A DNA stretch of 64,000 nt. Origin: Mycocentrospora acerina. Its lineage: Eukaryota > Ascomycota > Dothideomycetes > Pleosporales. The notes below the pieces were generated by a model. The model made no database searches. It worked only from the letters and a program-made list of their open reading frames with translations, and was not told the origin of the DNA. Position 1 is the stretch's first letter; each line of letters starts with the position of its first letter. Shown here piece after piece: positions 10,485-22,439 of this stretch. A program made the position numbers and the translations under genes. The stretch is taken from assembly GCA_022701365.1 (NCBI GenBank), contig JAKUHH010000068.1:63189-127188 (forward strand), read 5' to 3'.

Positions 10485-10872
10485 TCATGACACGGTGCAC
10501 AGTAGTTCAGCCTCGAGGATGAACTTCCCTTCCTTATACTTTTCGCTCGCCTCGTAGGCCTTGTCGTACTTCCAGCCGACCGTCTCCTTGCACTGGCGAC
10601 AGTGGATGTCGCGCACTATGTGGCGACCTGTGGTCATGTTGCGCTCGTTGGGCTCCGACTCTGTGATGTTGACGACATTGTCGAAGAGGTATGCTTTGCC
10701 GTGTTGGCCGCGGAAGTTCTGTTTTGCATTAGTAGTGCTTGGGGGTGAGGGTGCGCGGTGGGATCAAACACACTCTGCTGAGAATGTCATCGTGGTTGGA
10801 GAGGTGCGTCTTGCAGTTTTTGCAGCCGTATATGCGCGTGGAGTTGAGATAGATGTTGTATGTGAGACCCAT
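10485..10872 (-). CDS. Yippee-like zinc-binding protein
   Basis: Two exons on the minus strand, 10872-10774 and 10718-10485, with a 55-bp intron (donor GTGTGT, acceptor AAACAG). The product is 110 residues, the usual size of Yippee/YPEL proteins. It contains two CxxC pairs, YGCKNCKTHL near residue 17 and IHCRQCKETVGWKY, plus the signature FRGQHGKAYLFDNVVN after the first pair. The fold is a compact beta-tent zinc domain related to Mis18 and cereblon. Animal members act at centrosomes and nucleoli and fission yeast Moh1 is related; fungal function is poorly known. The gene is too fragmented by its intron to appear as one open frame. It diverges from the DnaJ gene at 12222. Confidence 0.9.
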
Positions 10873-12221
10873 GGCTGAGGAGGTGGTATGCGCGATGCGA
10901 GTTTATGGAGCGCGTGTGTGGATGATGTATGTTTTTTTTAAAAATAAAGAAATCAATACAGAAGCAACAAGTGGCTGCCGAGTAGAGGAGGGTATTGTGG
11001 AAGGCCGCCCGGCAGAGCCTGGAAGGCGGATGCGGGCCGCGGAGGGGGGCGGCTTTCAAGACTGAGGTTGTGCACAAGAAACAAGTAAAGCAGGGAGAAT
11101 GGTCAAGCAAGATGCTCAGAAGACGAAGCTGCGGGCGCTAGACACGAGTATGGCTACCTGGGGAGCCCTGGTGATGGGGTGGGAGCGGCAGACGGCGGGC
11201 GGCGTCGTGATCACAATGGAAGGGTGGCAAGTGCGGAGCTGAGGGGTGGCAGCAGCAAGCTTGTTACACGCGGTGTTGGTGGTGAGGCTGTCTACGGCAC
11301 GTGCACCTGGCCTCGGTCAGGTTGTAGGGTTCTGAGGTTGTTGTTGTTGGCAGGCGGTGGGAGCTGGAGAGATGATGCTATGCCGCATCGGGGCATTTCA
11401 CAGCGAGGCGGGCTGATTGGACGGCAAGGCCAACGGCTGGGGAATCCGATGCGCTGGTAACAGGATGGCTACGTTTATCCTGACATGGCATGCTGGTGCA
11501 TGGATGGCTACATTTGGACGTCTAGGGCATCCAGCAGTGTTTCTGCGTATGGAGCGTCTGACTGCAACCGACTGCATTTCGACGTCTATCCAACTGCATT
11601 TCGACGTCTATCCAACTACATTTCAACGTCCATCCAACTACATTTCCGCGCACAGAGCATCTGACTGCAACTGGCTACATTTGGACGCATCGAGTGTCTG
11701 GCTACAACTGACTACATTTCCACGCACACCGCATCTGACTACATCTCATCTGCATGTGCATGCCATGCTGCCCAGCCTCACCAGCTGACTGACTGGCCGA
11801 CTACATTTCCACGCACAGGCACAGGGCATCTGGCTACATCTCGACCCGCTCGGGGCAAAGACTGGCACGCACTGAACAGGGCCAATGTCTCCCACGCGCG
11901 CAAAGTTCACTGCAGATGGACGCGATAGTGGCAGCTACATGTGCAGGCCGGCGTGATTGGGCATTTGCCTGCATTTGCCTGCAGTCCCAGCCCAGCCTCT
12001 GTCTGGCACGCACGGGGGTCTTGCTAGCGGGACCTTCCTCCCGCCCGCGTGGAAGCTTCGAGCAACATTTTTCGACACGCAAAAATCCCCACGTTAGCGA
12101 ATTCTGTGGTGGTTCCGGGACGACGACCAGACTTTTGCCTGCCGCTGCCGCGCACTAATTGCCCGTCTCTCCTCCGTCCTGCCCGTCGTGCCCGGCCTGC
12201 TTCTCGCGCCCCTCGCCTCCC
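10873..12221. other. Divergent intergenic region
   Basis: About 1.35 kb between the Yippee and TPR-DnaJ starts. The left half is G-rich. The right half holds degenerate repeats (11464-11840). No gene is supported. Confidence 0.4.
11464..11840 (+). repeat. Degenerate dispersed repeat array, 'ctacatttc.acg' units
   Basis: A core of the form (g/a)(a/g)CTACATTT(c/g)(c/g)ACG or CTGCATTTCGACG recurs at irregular spacing: 11505, 11571, 11597, 11618, 11639, 11671, 11710, 11799 and nearby. It is often joined to CATCTGACTAC or TCTATCCAACT. The closest copies, 11575-11640, are 21 bp apart. It is noncoding and lies upstream of the DnaJ gene. Confidence 0.65.
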
Positions 12222-14338
12222 ATGGTTCTTCCCTCGCTCTTCAACAAATCCGCAAAGAAGTCGAAGAGCACCGCCGACGTCCCCCAGTTCGCCCCAAAGC
12301 CCCTGTCCCGCAGCAACACGGCCAGCGGCACGCCCCCCTCGTCGCCCGACAAAAAGTCGTCCGCCCACGCCCACGCCCGCCTCCGCGACCGCGAGCGTGC
12401 CAGCAGCAGCCGTCGCTCGTCCAGGCACGACAGCCGCGACTCGCACCCGCTGAACCTGCCGCCCGAAGAGCGCCAGCGCCTGTCCTTTGCCATGTCCGCC
12501 GCCGCCCTGCACGACATGCCCTCGCCCACGCCCGAGCCCATGGACGTCGACCGGGAGACGTCCAAGTCGCCCGCCCCCGAGCAGCAGCAGCAGCCACAGC
12601 CACAGCAGCAGCCACAGCAGCAGCCACAGCCCAAGGCCAACGGCGAGCAAGAGGGCCGCCCAGCACCCCCGCCGCACCGCTACACCTCCAGCCCGGGCCC
12701 GCAGACGGGCAACTACGCCGCCACCCCCGAGGCCGCTACCCCGCCCGCCGAGCTGCCCACCATTGACGCCGAGGAGTACAAGGCTGCCGGCAACAAGTTC
12801 TTCAAGATCAGAGACTACCCCGCCGCCATCCGCGAGTACTCCAAGGCCATTGAGGCTGACCCCAAGAATGCCACATACTACTCGAACCGCGCCGCTGCCT
12901 ACATGTCGGCCAACCGCTTCGCCGAGGCCATGGAGGACTGCAAGCGCGCCGACGAGCTGGACCCCAACAACATGAAGATCCTGCTGCGTCTGGGCCGCGT
13001 CTACACCAGCATGGGCCGCCCCGACGAGGCCGTCGCCATCTTCAAGACCATCCATGCCACCGCAAAGGACATGCAGCCCGCCCTGACCATGCAGAAGCAC
13101 CTGCGCATGGCCGAGCAGACGTTCCAAAACGGCGGCGCTGGCTCCATGGTCATCTACGCCCTCAACGAGGCCGAAAAGGGCCTCGGTGCTGGCGTCGACA
13201 AGCCGCGCAAGTGGCAGCTGCTGCGGGGTGAGTCACACCTACGCATGGGCAACGTCAACGCGCTCGGCGAGGCACAGAACGTGGCCATGTCGCTGCTGCG
13301 CAACAACAACAACGACCCAGACGCCCTCGTCCTACGCGGCCGCATTCTGTACGCCCAGGGTGAAAACGACAAGGCGATACAGCACTTTAGGCAGGCGCTG
13401 AGCCGCGACCCCGACTTCAAGGACGCCGTCAGGAATCTGCGCATGGTGCAGAAGCTCGAGCGCATGAAGGAAGAGGGCAACGCCGCCTTCAAGGCTGGCA
13501 GGTTCCAGGAGGCCGTCGATACATACACAAAGGCCCTCGACGTGGACCCTGCAAACAAGAACACAAACTCCAAGATTCTGCAGAACCGTGCCCTCTGCCA
13601 GTCACGGTTGAAGAAATGGACAGGAGCAATCGCCGACTGCGACAGAGCTCTCGAACTCGACCCAGGCTACACCAAAGCTCGCAAGACAAGAGCGAAGGCC
13701 TTGGGCGAGTCTGGAAACTGGGACGAGGCCGTGCGTGAGTACAAGGCGATCCAGGAGGCCAACCCTGGAGAGCCTGGCATTGCAAAGGAGATTCGCAATG
13801 CCGAGCTCGAGTTGAAGAAGAGCAAGAGGAAGGACTACTACAAGATTCTCGGCATTGAGAAGGATGCCACAGAACAGCAAATCAAGAAAGCCTACAGAAA
13901 ATTGGCCATTGTACACCACCCCGACAAGAACCCCGGCGACGAAGAGGCAGCAGAGAGATTCAAGGAGATTCAGGAGGCGCACGAGACGTTGAGCGACGCA
14001 GAGTACGTTTTCATCGTATCCCTCCCATCAAGTTGTCCACAACTAACATGTGCTGCAGAAAGCGTGAGCGATACGACTCGGGCGCAGATCTCATCGACCC
14101 CTCTGACATGTTTGGCGGAGGCGGTATGGGCGGCCACCCATCTGGCGGCATTGACCCAGAGATGCTTTTCAACATGTTTGGCGGCGGTGGACGCGGCGGC
14201 GGCGGAGGCGGGTTCCACTTCCAAGGCGGCGGCGGTGGCGGCAGCCCATTCGGCGGTATGGGTGGAGGCATGCCCGGCGGAGGAGGAGGTGGTGGACGAA
14301 GAGGCCAGGGAGGATACCCCGGAGGCTTCCCCTTTTGA
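12222..14338 (+). CDS. TPR-repeat DnaJ co-chaperone (DNAJC7/Tpr2-like)
   Basis: Two exons, 12222-14002 and 14059-14338 (56-bp intron, GTACGT...TGCAG), giving 686 residues. The ATG at 12222 fits the start MVLPSLFNKSAKKSK. Residues about 1-180 are disordered and include a Gln/Pro tract (EQQQQPQPQQQPQQQPQP). Tandem TPR repeats follow from about residue 186 (KAAGNKFFKIRDYPAAIREY; SKAIEADPKNATYYSNRAAA) to about 520. A J domain starts near residue 537 (DYYKILGIEKDATEQQIKKA) with the HPD triad in HHPDKNPGD. The second exon is almost entirely a G/F-rich tail (FGGGGMGGHPSGG..., ending GGYPGGFPF). TPR plus J domain is the layout of DNAJC7/Tpr2, which passes clients between Hsp70 and Hsp90 in the cytosol. 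Without splicing, the frame would leave the G/F region. Confidence 0.93.
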
Positions 14339-16315
14339 GCATGGAAACCATTCCCCCCTCCCCTCTTTCACTCCCTCCCACATCAACAACTCTCCCGATC
14401 CAGAAAAAAAAAGCCCGTCCACACCCTCCCCTCCTGCTCCTCTACATGCCGCTGTCAAGGACTTGGCCGGGTGGCCCACACCTTGTTGCTTCGCATCTAC
14501 ACTTTTTTTGCGCACGGCGTTGGATTACAAGGGTTGCGCGAGCTTTGCAGACATCATCTCTCCCACACCACATACACATCCATCCATCCATCCATCCATC
14601 TATCCATTACGCACTGGATCCACTGGGCCTCTTTTTGCATCTTGTCCCACGTATGGCATGCATGTAGTTTGTAGCAGCATTTAGCATTTGCTGGGCGTCT
14701 CTTTGGTTGTTATTTTTCTCCTCATCTTTTTTTTTCTCCTTCTCCTTCTTCTTCTTCTTCCCTTGGAGCCTGATTTTTATGCTGTTCGGTTCTGCTATAG
14801 AAGGGTAGGTGGGTAGGGGGGGGGTAGGTGGATACGTGTGTGTGGGTAAGCGGGTAGGCAGGTCGCGGCGATTGATGGGGTTGATTGATGGGGTTGATTG
14901 TGATTGTGATTGTGATTGTGATTGTGGGGGAAGGAGTAGGAGGCGTATAGAGAAGGTTTACAGGTGTGTTTCTATGTGTGTGTATATATATATACACATA
15001 TTAAAGACATAAATTCCAGATTTTACGAGATTGTATGTGTGTGTGTATTCGTGTCCTTGTCCTTGATGGAGAATGTGAAAAAAGAATTGTTTTACCATGA
15101 TTAAAATTTGTGAGATATTGAAAGATTGATAAGTAAGGAAATAAATTGATTTGTGGATACAGACAGTGTGTTTGTTTGCTGGTTCTTCTTCTTCTTCACA
15201 AGATGTAGGATAGACTCGGTTGGAAAGGGACACAACAAGATTGTTTTATTGTTATTGTTGTGCTAGGCTGTACTACTGGAACAGGATAGATGTAATGTTT
15301 GTGGGATCCGACAATTTTTTCTTTCTCATCTACGTAGGTATCTCTCTCTTTCTCTCCTCCGTATCCGCATCTGCATCCGCATCCAATGTCCATATCAACA
15401 TCCATGTCTATATCCATCTTACAATTTATCATCATAGCACGGCACGGCATGGCAAAACATGTCATGTCCAGCTCGGTAGGTAGCTACCTACCACCCCATT
15501 CCACCCCACCTACGCTCCCCAGAAAGAAACAAGATACATCTCACTTTGATCAAAATCGCCTCGATAAAGGAAATACATACATACGTAGTACTACTAGTGT
15601 GATGGTGATGGTCATTGCTTCGCGCAAATGAACTTACTGGCTTAATTGAATGAACAAAACACAATCGATCTAGTAAATAAAAAAAGACAAAAAAAAAAAG
15701 AGAACTTGGGAAAAAAAGGAAAGACTCCTACATCTAAAAAAAAATAACGCCAAAATACTTCCTACTTTGCACATGATTGGGAGAAGAACAAGGAAAAAAA
15801 ATGGAGAGCTTGACTGCGCGGATGAGAAAATTGAGACATGATCATCCCCCCCAAAAACCAAAACGGGGGTAAAACAAAACGAAAACAGAACGCTTAGGTG
15901 AATATGCTTTCCCGACGCGATTCCAGTCGGTCGTTTGGAGTAAAACACGTGGTTGTGTGTGTGTGTATGTGTATGTGAAGTGAAGTAGAGCCTGAATTCG
16001 TGGGGCTTCAAGAATCATTGCGATTGGTGAATCGTTTGCTCGCGCAGGTGGGCAGGTAGGCAGGTAGATAGGCAACGAATTGTCCTGAATAGGCACATAA
16101 CAGCGATGCGTAATCACCACCGGGAATAAGCTCTCAGGCGGTTTTCTCATCGTGTCCAACAATCGTGGCGTATTCTGAATGCGAGACCGAGACATGGATA
16201 TAAAGAGCTGCCCAGGATAATCATCCCCGTTTAATTGTGGCGTCGATCTGATCCGTATGCTTAATCTCAGTCCACGTCAGCAGCTGACGACGACAACGAC
16301 AACGACAACAGACTC
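14339..16315. other. Convergent intergenic region rich in simple repeats
   Basis: Almost 2 kb between the stops of the DnaJ gene and the minus-strand regulator. It contains CATC repeats (about 14578-14602), CTT/TTC runs (14725-14760), GATTGT repeats (about 14885-14925), TATA runs (14983-14995), GT runs and A-rich tracts (15670-15800). No coding gene or structured RNA is recognised. Confidence 0.5.
14885..14925. repeat. GATTGT microsatellite
   Basis: Five or more tandem copies of GATTGT, following two copies of a TTGATTGATGGGG unit. Noncoding. Confidence 0.8.
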
Positions 16316-19300
16316 TCATCGCCAACCTCCCATCTCTGGACCGTGCGATCCATAAGCGGGATTCCCGCCATACGGCACCCTCGGGTTCATTCCTAGACTT
16401 GGATCCATGAATGACTGTGTCCACTCTTCCTGATTGAGCAGGTCGTCAAACTGCATGCTCGGGGCCATCATTTGCACACTGGGGCTCCCGTGTTGGGGAG
16501 GGAAGCCGCGTTGCACAGGCGCGCCCTGCATCAAGTACATGGGCATCGAGCCGTAGAGCTGAGCTTCCGTCTCCGTTTGACGTCTAGAAGGGAAGGCGGA
16601 GGAGTGGAAGGCGGCAGGGTGGGCCTTTATCTCCACGCCAGAAATTGGCAAGGGAAGCCCCCCTACAGCTGGGGAGTCGATCCTGCGCTCGAACATCTGG
16701 GGGTGTCTGTTTTCGAATGTAGTCATGGGTTGGTTTGGGTAGGCCAGTGGATCAGCCGAGGGGAACATCATGGTTGAGATGTCCGATATCGGCACATTAA
16801 GACCCGATGGGTGGCCAAGCGAACCTGTCATTGGCGTCGGTGGGAAGGAGTGTCTCTGTGGATGAGCTTGTGTTGGGACAACGTTGAAACTTCCGAGGCT
16901 GGCAGTGGATGAGGTGGGTGTTAGTCCTGGTACTGCGTCGAAAAAGTCTGGGTTCGACGGTGTCGGCGAGCCGTATGACGGATCCAACCCGAGGCTCACA
17001 AAACGTGTTTGGGAGATTGGAAGCGAGTGGCTGAGGGTGGTGCGCTTGGTATCAGGTATGCTGTCTGGGTAAGTACTAGCGCGACGCGGCACCGCGGCGG
17101 AATTGTCGTCTTGTTGGAGCAAATGCGGGCGGGATGCTTGGGATTGTGGCGAATTCTCTTGGCGCCGCTTCCTCGACTCAACAACTTCTCCACCATTCTT
17201 GGCCGACTCAGGCAGTCTTTCAAACATGCTCTGTGACGTACGATTAGTATTCATACTGCCCTTCTGGATGACTTGGCAGACTACTTACATTCAACGCTGT
17301 GCTACATCGGTCAGCCGCCATACTTCGCTTGGCAAAGAACGCCAACACTTCTTTGCCTTCTCTGGCGTCGCGGAGAAGCTCGAAACTAGTCGAGCTACCG
17401 GGGTTCTCTAGGACGAAGTAAATGATGGAGACGATGGCGAAAAAGGTCGTGTACATGGAAAACCAATTAGCTCCGTTCAACAGCCCCCGCTTTCTCATTT
17501 CTGTCGATATGTGGACAATGTTGCGAGATACGCTTACGCATGCAGAAGCACATGCAAAAGCTCTCTGGTCCACAGTCTGGTCTCTCTGAGGTTGCGAGAC
17601 GTAATGCAGGAATGGCCGGTATAGAAGGAGTTGGGCGTGTCCAAAAGCCATCCGGAGGAGTTGCTGAGATCTGCATTTTGGTAAGACACTTTTGTTTAAC
17701 AAATAAAACGGATAACATACTTCATAATGATCTGTGGAGCCTCTCCTCCAGGTTTTAGTGCTGCAGGTAACTCGTCTAGCCATTGTGCCAGCTCCTGCTC
17801 AAGCTCTCGAATCTTCGAGTAGCTCACTGTATATGTAACAGAATTCTTACCATCGGGTCGTGTCCCCTTAATCGGATAAACGTATCGGCAAATCTTACTC
17901 AGCACCTGAACAATCCGTGTGTGAGCGTTGAAGGCCGTCATAACTGAAAGTTGTCCACTTGGCATAGGCAAGATTTCAGTCTCAGTGATGAATTCGTCGT
18001 CCACCTCGGCCGGCCACTCCTGGTCAACATCCTCGTCTTCCAAAAATCGCGGCAAGCCGAGCATTGCCCCGACGTACGTGTCCATACGTCGAATTACCCA
18101 AAACAAGCGCTTTCGTGTCTCAGATTCAATGGGGTTAAATTTTGAATTGAAGGAGCGATGGAGACCCATGCGTAATGCGGAACGTAAAGCTACTCCAATG
18201 TAAGCGTAACAAGTGCTTAGCTTGGCCGAACATTGCAGAAACTGTATCATAAAGACAATGGCCTGCAAAGATGTCAGGTCTCTGCAATCCGTAATATCAA
18301 GAAGCTGACGAGACGCTTTGAAGTACGTAAAACTAGCGAAAATTAGCCAAAGTCGTGCCTGGTACAAGCGTTTGACATACCCTTCTTCTATGAGCGGCTC
18401 GTAGTTGGGCTGATCCGGCTCAGATTGAGTATTTGAAAACAGCTTGCCGAGAGCCAGCACGGCATATAGCAATGGCAAGAAGTTGTGTTCAGCGTTCCCG
18501 TAGTCTTCTGGCGAGGTATCATAAATACGATCCAACTGTTTGTAAAAGGTAGGCATATGCACCACTCTGAGCATGGAGCTGGCATCAATGATAGCAGTGT
18601 CACAAAGGGCCCTAGCATCTTCTCTGCTTGGCAAGTCTGTCCCAGGTGGCAGTGCAGTGGAAGAATCAGCAAAGGAGTGCATAGATTTCGGAGAAGGAGG
18701 ATCCTGAGATGACGTTCGAAAGCGCAAAGATGGCGAAGCCTTTGACGGTGTATGGAACATGTCCCCAAATTGCCGCAGACCCCTCATGAAGCTCAGTCCT
18801 GATGAATGTCCATGGTAGTCCCAGTTGCCTTCTTCGTCCAAATCCAACTGACCTGTCGCCTTTACCATAGCTTCTAGGTGAGAGTCGGGCATATCTTCTG
18901 TGGGGTTCACCGAACGAGGCGCCATGTGTGGATCAACGGGGAACATGGGCGGACGTGACGTGGCTGCTGGCATTTGTGGAAGCAGTCCATTCTGGAGGTG
19001 GACGTCAATACTGGGGTCATTCAAATCTACAGTCGGAAGCACGACGTGCAGCAAAGCTTTTGCACGCTTTAATTGGCTTTCTAAGGCCTCGATGTACTGA
19101 GGAGTTGCATTGCGTCTACGGTTCGAGGGCTGATCGTAAGTACTAGGAGGGTGGTTAGCCACAAGATTTGGTGCGCCCGATGAGTGGCCGTGCGGCAGGG
19201 TATGTACCAATCTGCGCGACAGTCAGTATGCAAATTAAACTGAGCTTTTTAAGGAGTCAGGAGCATACCATAGCTGTAGACAGTACAGTGGGTGCAAGGC

Positions 19301-19533
19301 TGCTTCCCGTCGCACTTGATCTTCTTTCGTCGACATTCGTCGCATGCGCGAGTAACACGACGTCGTTTCTGAAGAGGCTGTGGCTTCGTCACTTGATCGT
19401 CGGCGACATCATTGATCGACGAGGCCTCGTCTCCGTGCTCGGGACTATCTCCGTGTGGTGAAGTATCATACTGGCCAGGCAGGCCGGAGGCTGTGTAAGG
19501 GCTTTCAGCTGTGGTAAGTGCTGGGGAAGCCAT
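16316..19533 (-). CDS. Zn2Cys6 transcription factor with fungal_trans domain; 4-nt exon
   Basis: Five exons on the minus strand: 19533-19269, 19211-19208 (4 nt, ATTG), 19142-17721, 17670-17289 and 17230-16316, giving 995 residues; introns are 57, 65, 50 and 58 bp, all GT..AG. Exon 1 ends inside the zinc cluster (RACDECRRKKIKC, CTHC). The 4-nt exon joins it as SY-D-C-TYDQPSNRRR, giving Cys 64, 67, 74, 80, 83 and 90 at the exact C-x2-C-x6-C-x5-C-x2-C-x6-C spacing. A coiled dimerisation helix follows (YIEALESQLKRAKALL), then a fungal_trans regulatory domain (about residues 210-600) and a Pro/Ser/Gln-rich C terminus. It is a nuclear DNA-binding regulator. The cluster and linker resemble the COL-26/BglR/Pf2 class that controls carbohydrate and effector genes; this is a recollection, not a search result. 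Confidence 0.88.
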
Positions 19534-22439
19534 GGCGACGGATAGGGAACATGACTGTGGCTGGGGGGGTGCTGCGCCTAAGAGTAAATGGCGGGATTGT
19601 CAGGGCAGGGTCAGTCAGCAGCGGAGGTGGGTCCAAGCAATAGGATTCTGATAGAGAATGTCTTAGCGCCGTTCCATGGCAGGCGTCCCGCCCTTGGGAC
19701 ACCGGGATCGAGTCGTGTTATTTCCGCCGAGCGTCTACTTCTCGACGTCCAGCCACAGAGCCAAGGTATGTGGGCTGACGTATGATCCAGTTGCGTCACA
19801 GTGCAATGCTCATGTGATTTCTTCCGCCTCGCTACAGAGGCATAAAGCGAGCGTTTTTGGTGGGCAGGCCTCGATAAGACGGCGGGAGTAGGCTCCATCA
19901 CTGCATCCGCCAAGTAGAAGTGCACCGCCATTCGCTTATCTGCAGCCTGAGGCCCCCTCATCGTGTGCCAACAATTCCCATTGCCACACTTGCAAGCGCC
20001 ACCTACGCCACTCCAAGAGCTGAGCCTTGATCCCTGAGCCTTACCGTGAAGCGGGGCATCGTCGAGCACGCTGTCGTCGCATGGCGCAGGCTACGACAAG
20101 AGCGGTATAATGTCCTGTTCCAGTGTGGCTTGCCGTGTCCTTGCTCGCATCCTGGAGTCACTGGTTGGATCACCCACCCACCGGAAGATGAGTGAACACT
20201 CAGGAGCAAAATGACGGGCATCATGTGGCCAAGAGGCTCCCCAGAAATTGGCTATTCGGGACACGTTCAAGTGCGAGCTCCGACCGCGTGCGCTGTGAAA
20301 GGCTAGTCTCGGATAAGAGTGGCTTGAGGCTGGTGGATCGCGTCCGCTTTAATTGGTCCATCATGCAGTTCAGACGTCGCACAAATTCTTCGCACTGATG
20401 CCATGCCTTGGAAGCGCCGCAAGGTGGTGTCAACGAGCAAAGGTCCTGCAGACGCGGTGCGAAGCGGTGTGATTGCCGAGCCTGTGACAAGACATTGCGT
20501 CGAGGCAGGTCAATAACAACCGGTTCGTTATAGAGTTGTATCGTGCGATTTCATCAGTTTGTTGAAGTAGACACTGTGGCTGGTAACGTCACGGACGCGG
20601 AACGTCCAGAAACAAATGTTGCACAGTGGGGCGGCACTGCGCCCTATGCCTCAATCAGTATGCACAGAGTATTGGCTGCAAGGAGCAGACTGCTGCTCCT
20701 GTCCCCGACAATGACCTGATTCATGCGTGCTTTGTCGAGTGCTGCTCAAGGAATCGGTTGGTCATACTCGCTACTCTTGCCCTACGGTACTGTGGAATCT
20801 TGCACTCCTTGGGCTGCTCCAGGACGCAGGGATCTCGTCCAACGGCACCAAGTTGATCTCACCGAAGCTTGTGAGGCGCAACCAACGTTGAACCGTATTC
20901 GTTCCGTGATACGTTGTACGCGCAGCCAAACTGGCTACTCCATGACCGATGATTGAAACGGACATTTAATGTGCCTCATTTGTGGCTGTCGCTGTTTCTC
21001 ATCATCCTTCTGAAATGGTACTGGTGTCAGACATACCCAATACTGGCCCCGGAAGCAGACAAGCGACCAAGGACGCGTGGCAGTGCTACATACGTGTGGC
21101 TGGAAAGGGTTCCGTCATCAGCGGCATATGCTTCCGCAGCCACCCAACAGCAGAGGTGTGGGAGATGCTTCTTCGTACGCTCCATGATCAACACGTTCGG
21201 TGCGCGCGTTACAGCCAAGCGTCGGCAGCCTAAACTTGGCTCTGTGATCATGGTCTTTCATGCACTTGGTCCAGCATCAGATAAAAAATTATGTAATTGC
21301 TGCTAATGTCGGCGATGGGAAAACTTCGCCGAATTTGGCCAAGAGGGTACCTGCGATCTCTTAGAGGACATCTGGCCCTGTGCGTATTAATGACGATCAA
21401 ATTGTTGCACCTTTTCTTGACAAGCCGTACCTTTACCGGCCTGGAGATGCTCCAATGTACCTAATTCCTGGAGATGGTGTTGTGTTATTAAAATCTCGCT
21501 TTGGTGCAGAAAATCTGCGTATTACCGGTGGATCGGAAGTGACCACGTCATGGCTGCGATACTACACAAACTTTGATCAGTATGAGTTAGGCCGTAGGAG
21601 CGCCGGGGGATTTACGGTGGCTGCTTGATGCAACCTGTAGATACAAGAGACTCGCCTGGCCTGCCAAGGCATACTCGACGAGCGCCTTAGAGTTGAGTCA
21701 AATCCTGCCAGCAGCAGCAAGGTGGTATGTGCATAGAAAAGCTGCAGCAGGGCTCAGGTCATGGACACAGGCGAGCAGAACGCCCAACTCAGGCATGAAC
21801 TATTCCTGGTCTGAGACATGAGTTCACTATGCAAGCTGGATCAGCGTGCTACGAGCAAGGCACGCATTTCCGCAGGTAATGAGCTCTCTTATACACACAG
21901 ATGTCAACTCGCCGTGTGGCAGTCGCGATGCAAAAAATCAAACAACAGTCTACACGAAAAGTCGGTCCTCGGGCTTACTCGCATTAAAGTTTCGCTGGCA
22001 AGTAGGCCTCATGGACGAGTCGCAGGATTATTCCATATGAGAAACTCGAAAACCGCAGTGTTTGTACCAACGACTATCTGTGTGCGCAGGGAAGGCTTAT
22101 ACATTGTTGGCGGCTCTGCAAGACCTAGAGACCACCAGAAATGCCACCGTGTGCAGCACAATGAGGCGTCGCAGTGTGGTGTTGTGGACTCCCGAGAAGA
22201 TCTGAGCTGTCAGAGCATATTAGTATATGCCAATTCGTCCAGTACATCGCCTGCAAGCAACGCCTACAGAAATGCAAATGTTGAAGCTGTCGTGCTTGAG
22301 TTCGAGTTCGTGGTGGGTGATGACTAACCGGAGGTCCGTGCGCCCTTGCTAAGCGAAGCACACTTTGAAATCGCCCTCACAGCAAAGCAACCGGATCACG
22401 ACAACTAACCTCACAGCACAGCACCCGGATTCGACCACC
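19534..22439. other. Long divergent intergenic region (2.9 kb)
   Basis: Lies between the starts of the Zn2Cys6 regulator and uL13. Open frames here are short, overlap on both strands and match no family I know. The best looking is 21380-21628 (+), which starts from GTG rather than ATG. No tRNA, repeat or transposon is recognised. The length suits an extended promoter of a regulatory gene plus the leader of a ribosomal-protein gene. Confidence 0.4.

Noticed and set aside
11464..11840. CRISPR-like array
   Set aside because: Eukaryotic context, irregular spacing and degenerate repeats; no constant repeat/spacer structure.
12024..13127. Minus-strand 367-codon frame opposite the TPR-DnaJ gene
   Set aside because: Gly/Leu-rich shadow of codon-biased TPR sequence.
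21380..21628. Plus-strand 82-codon frame with protein-like composition
   Set aside because: It opens with GTG, not ATG, matches no family, and no splice partner is evident.
21818..22327. Plus-strand frame of 169 codons upstream of RPL16
   Set aside because: No recognisable domain, overlapping frames on both strands, and atypical composition; probably leader or promoter sequence.
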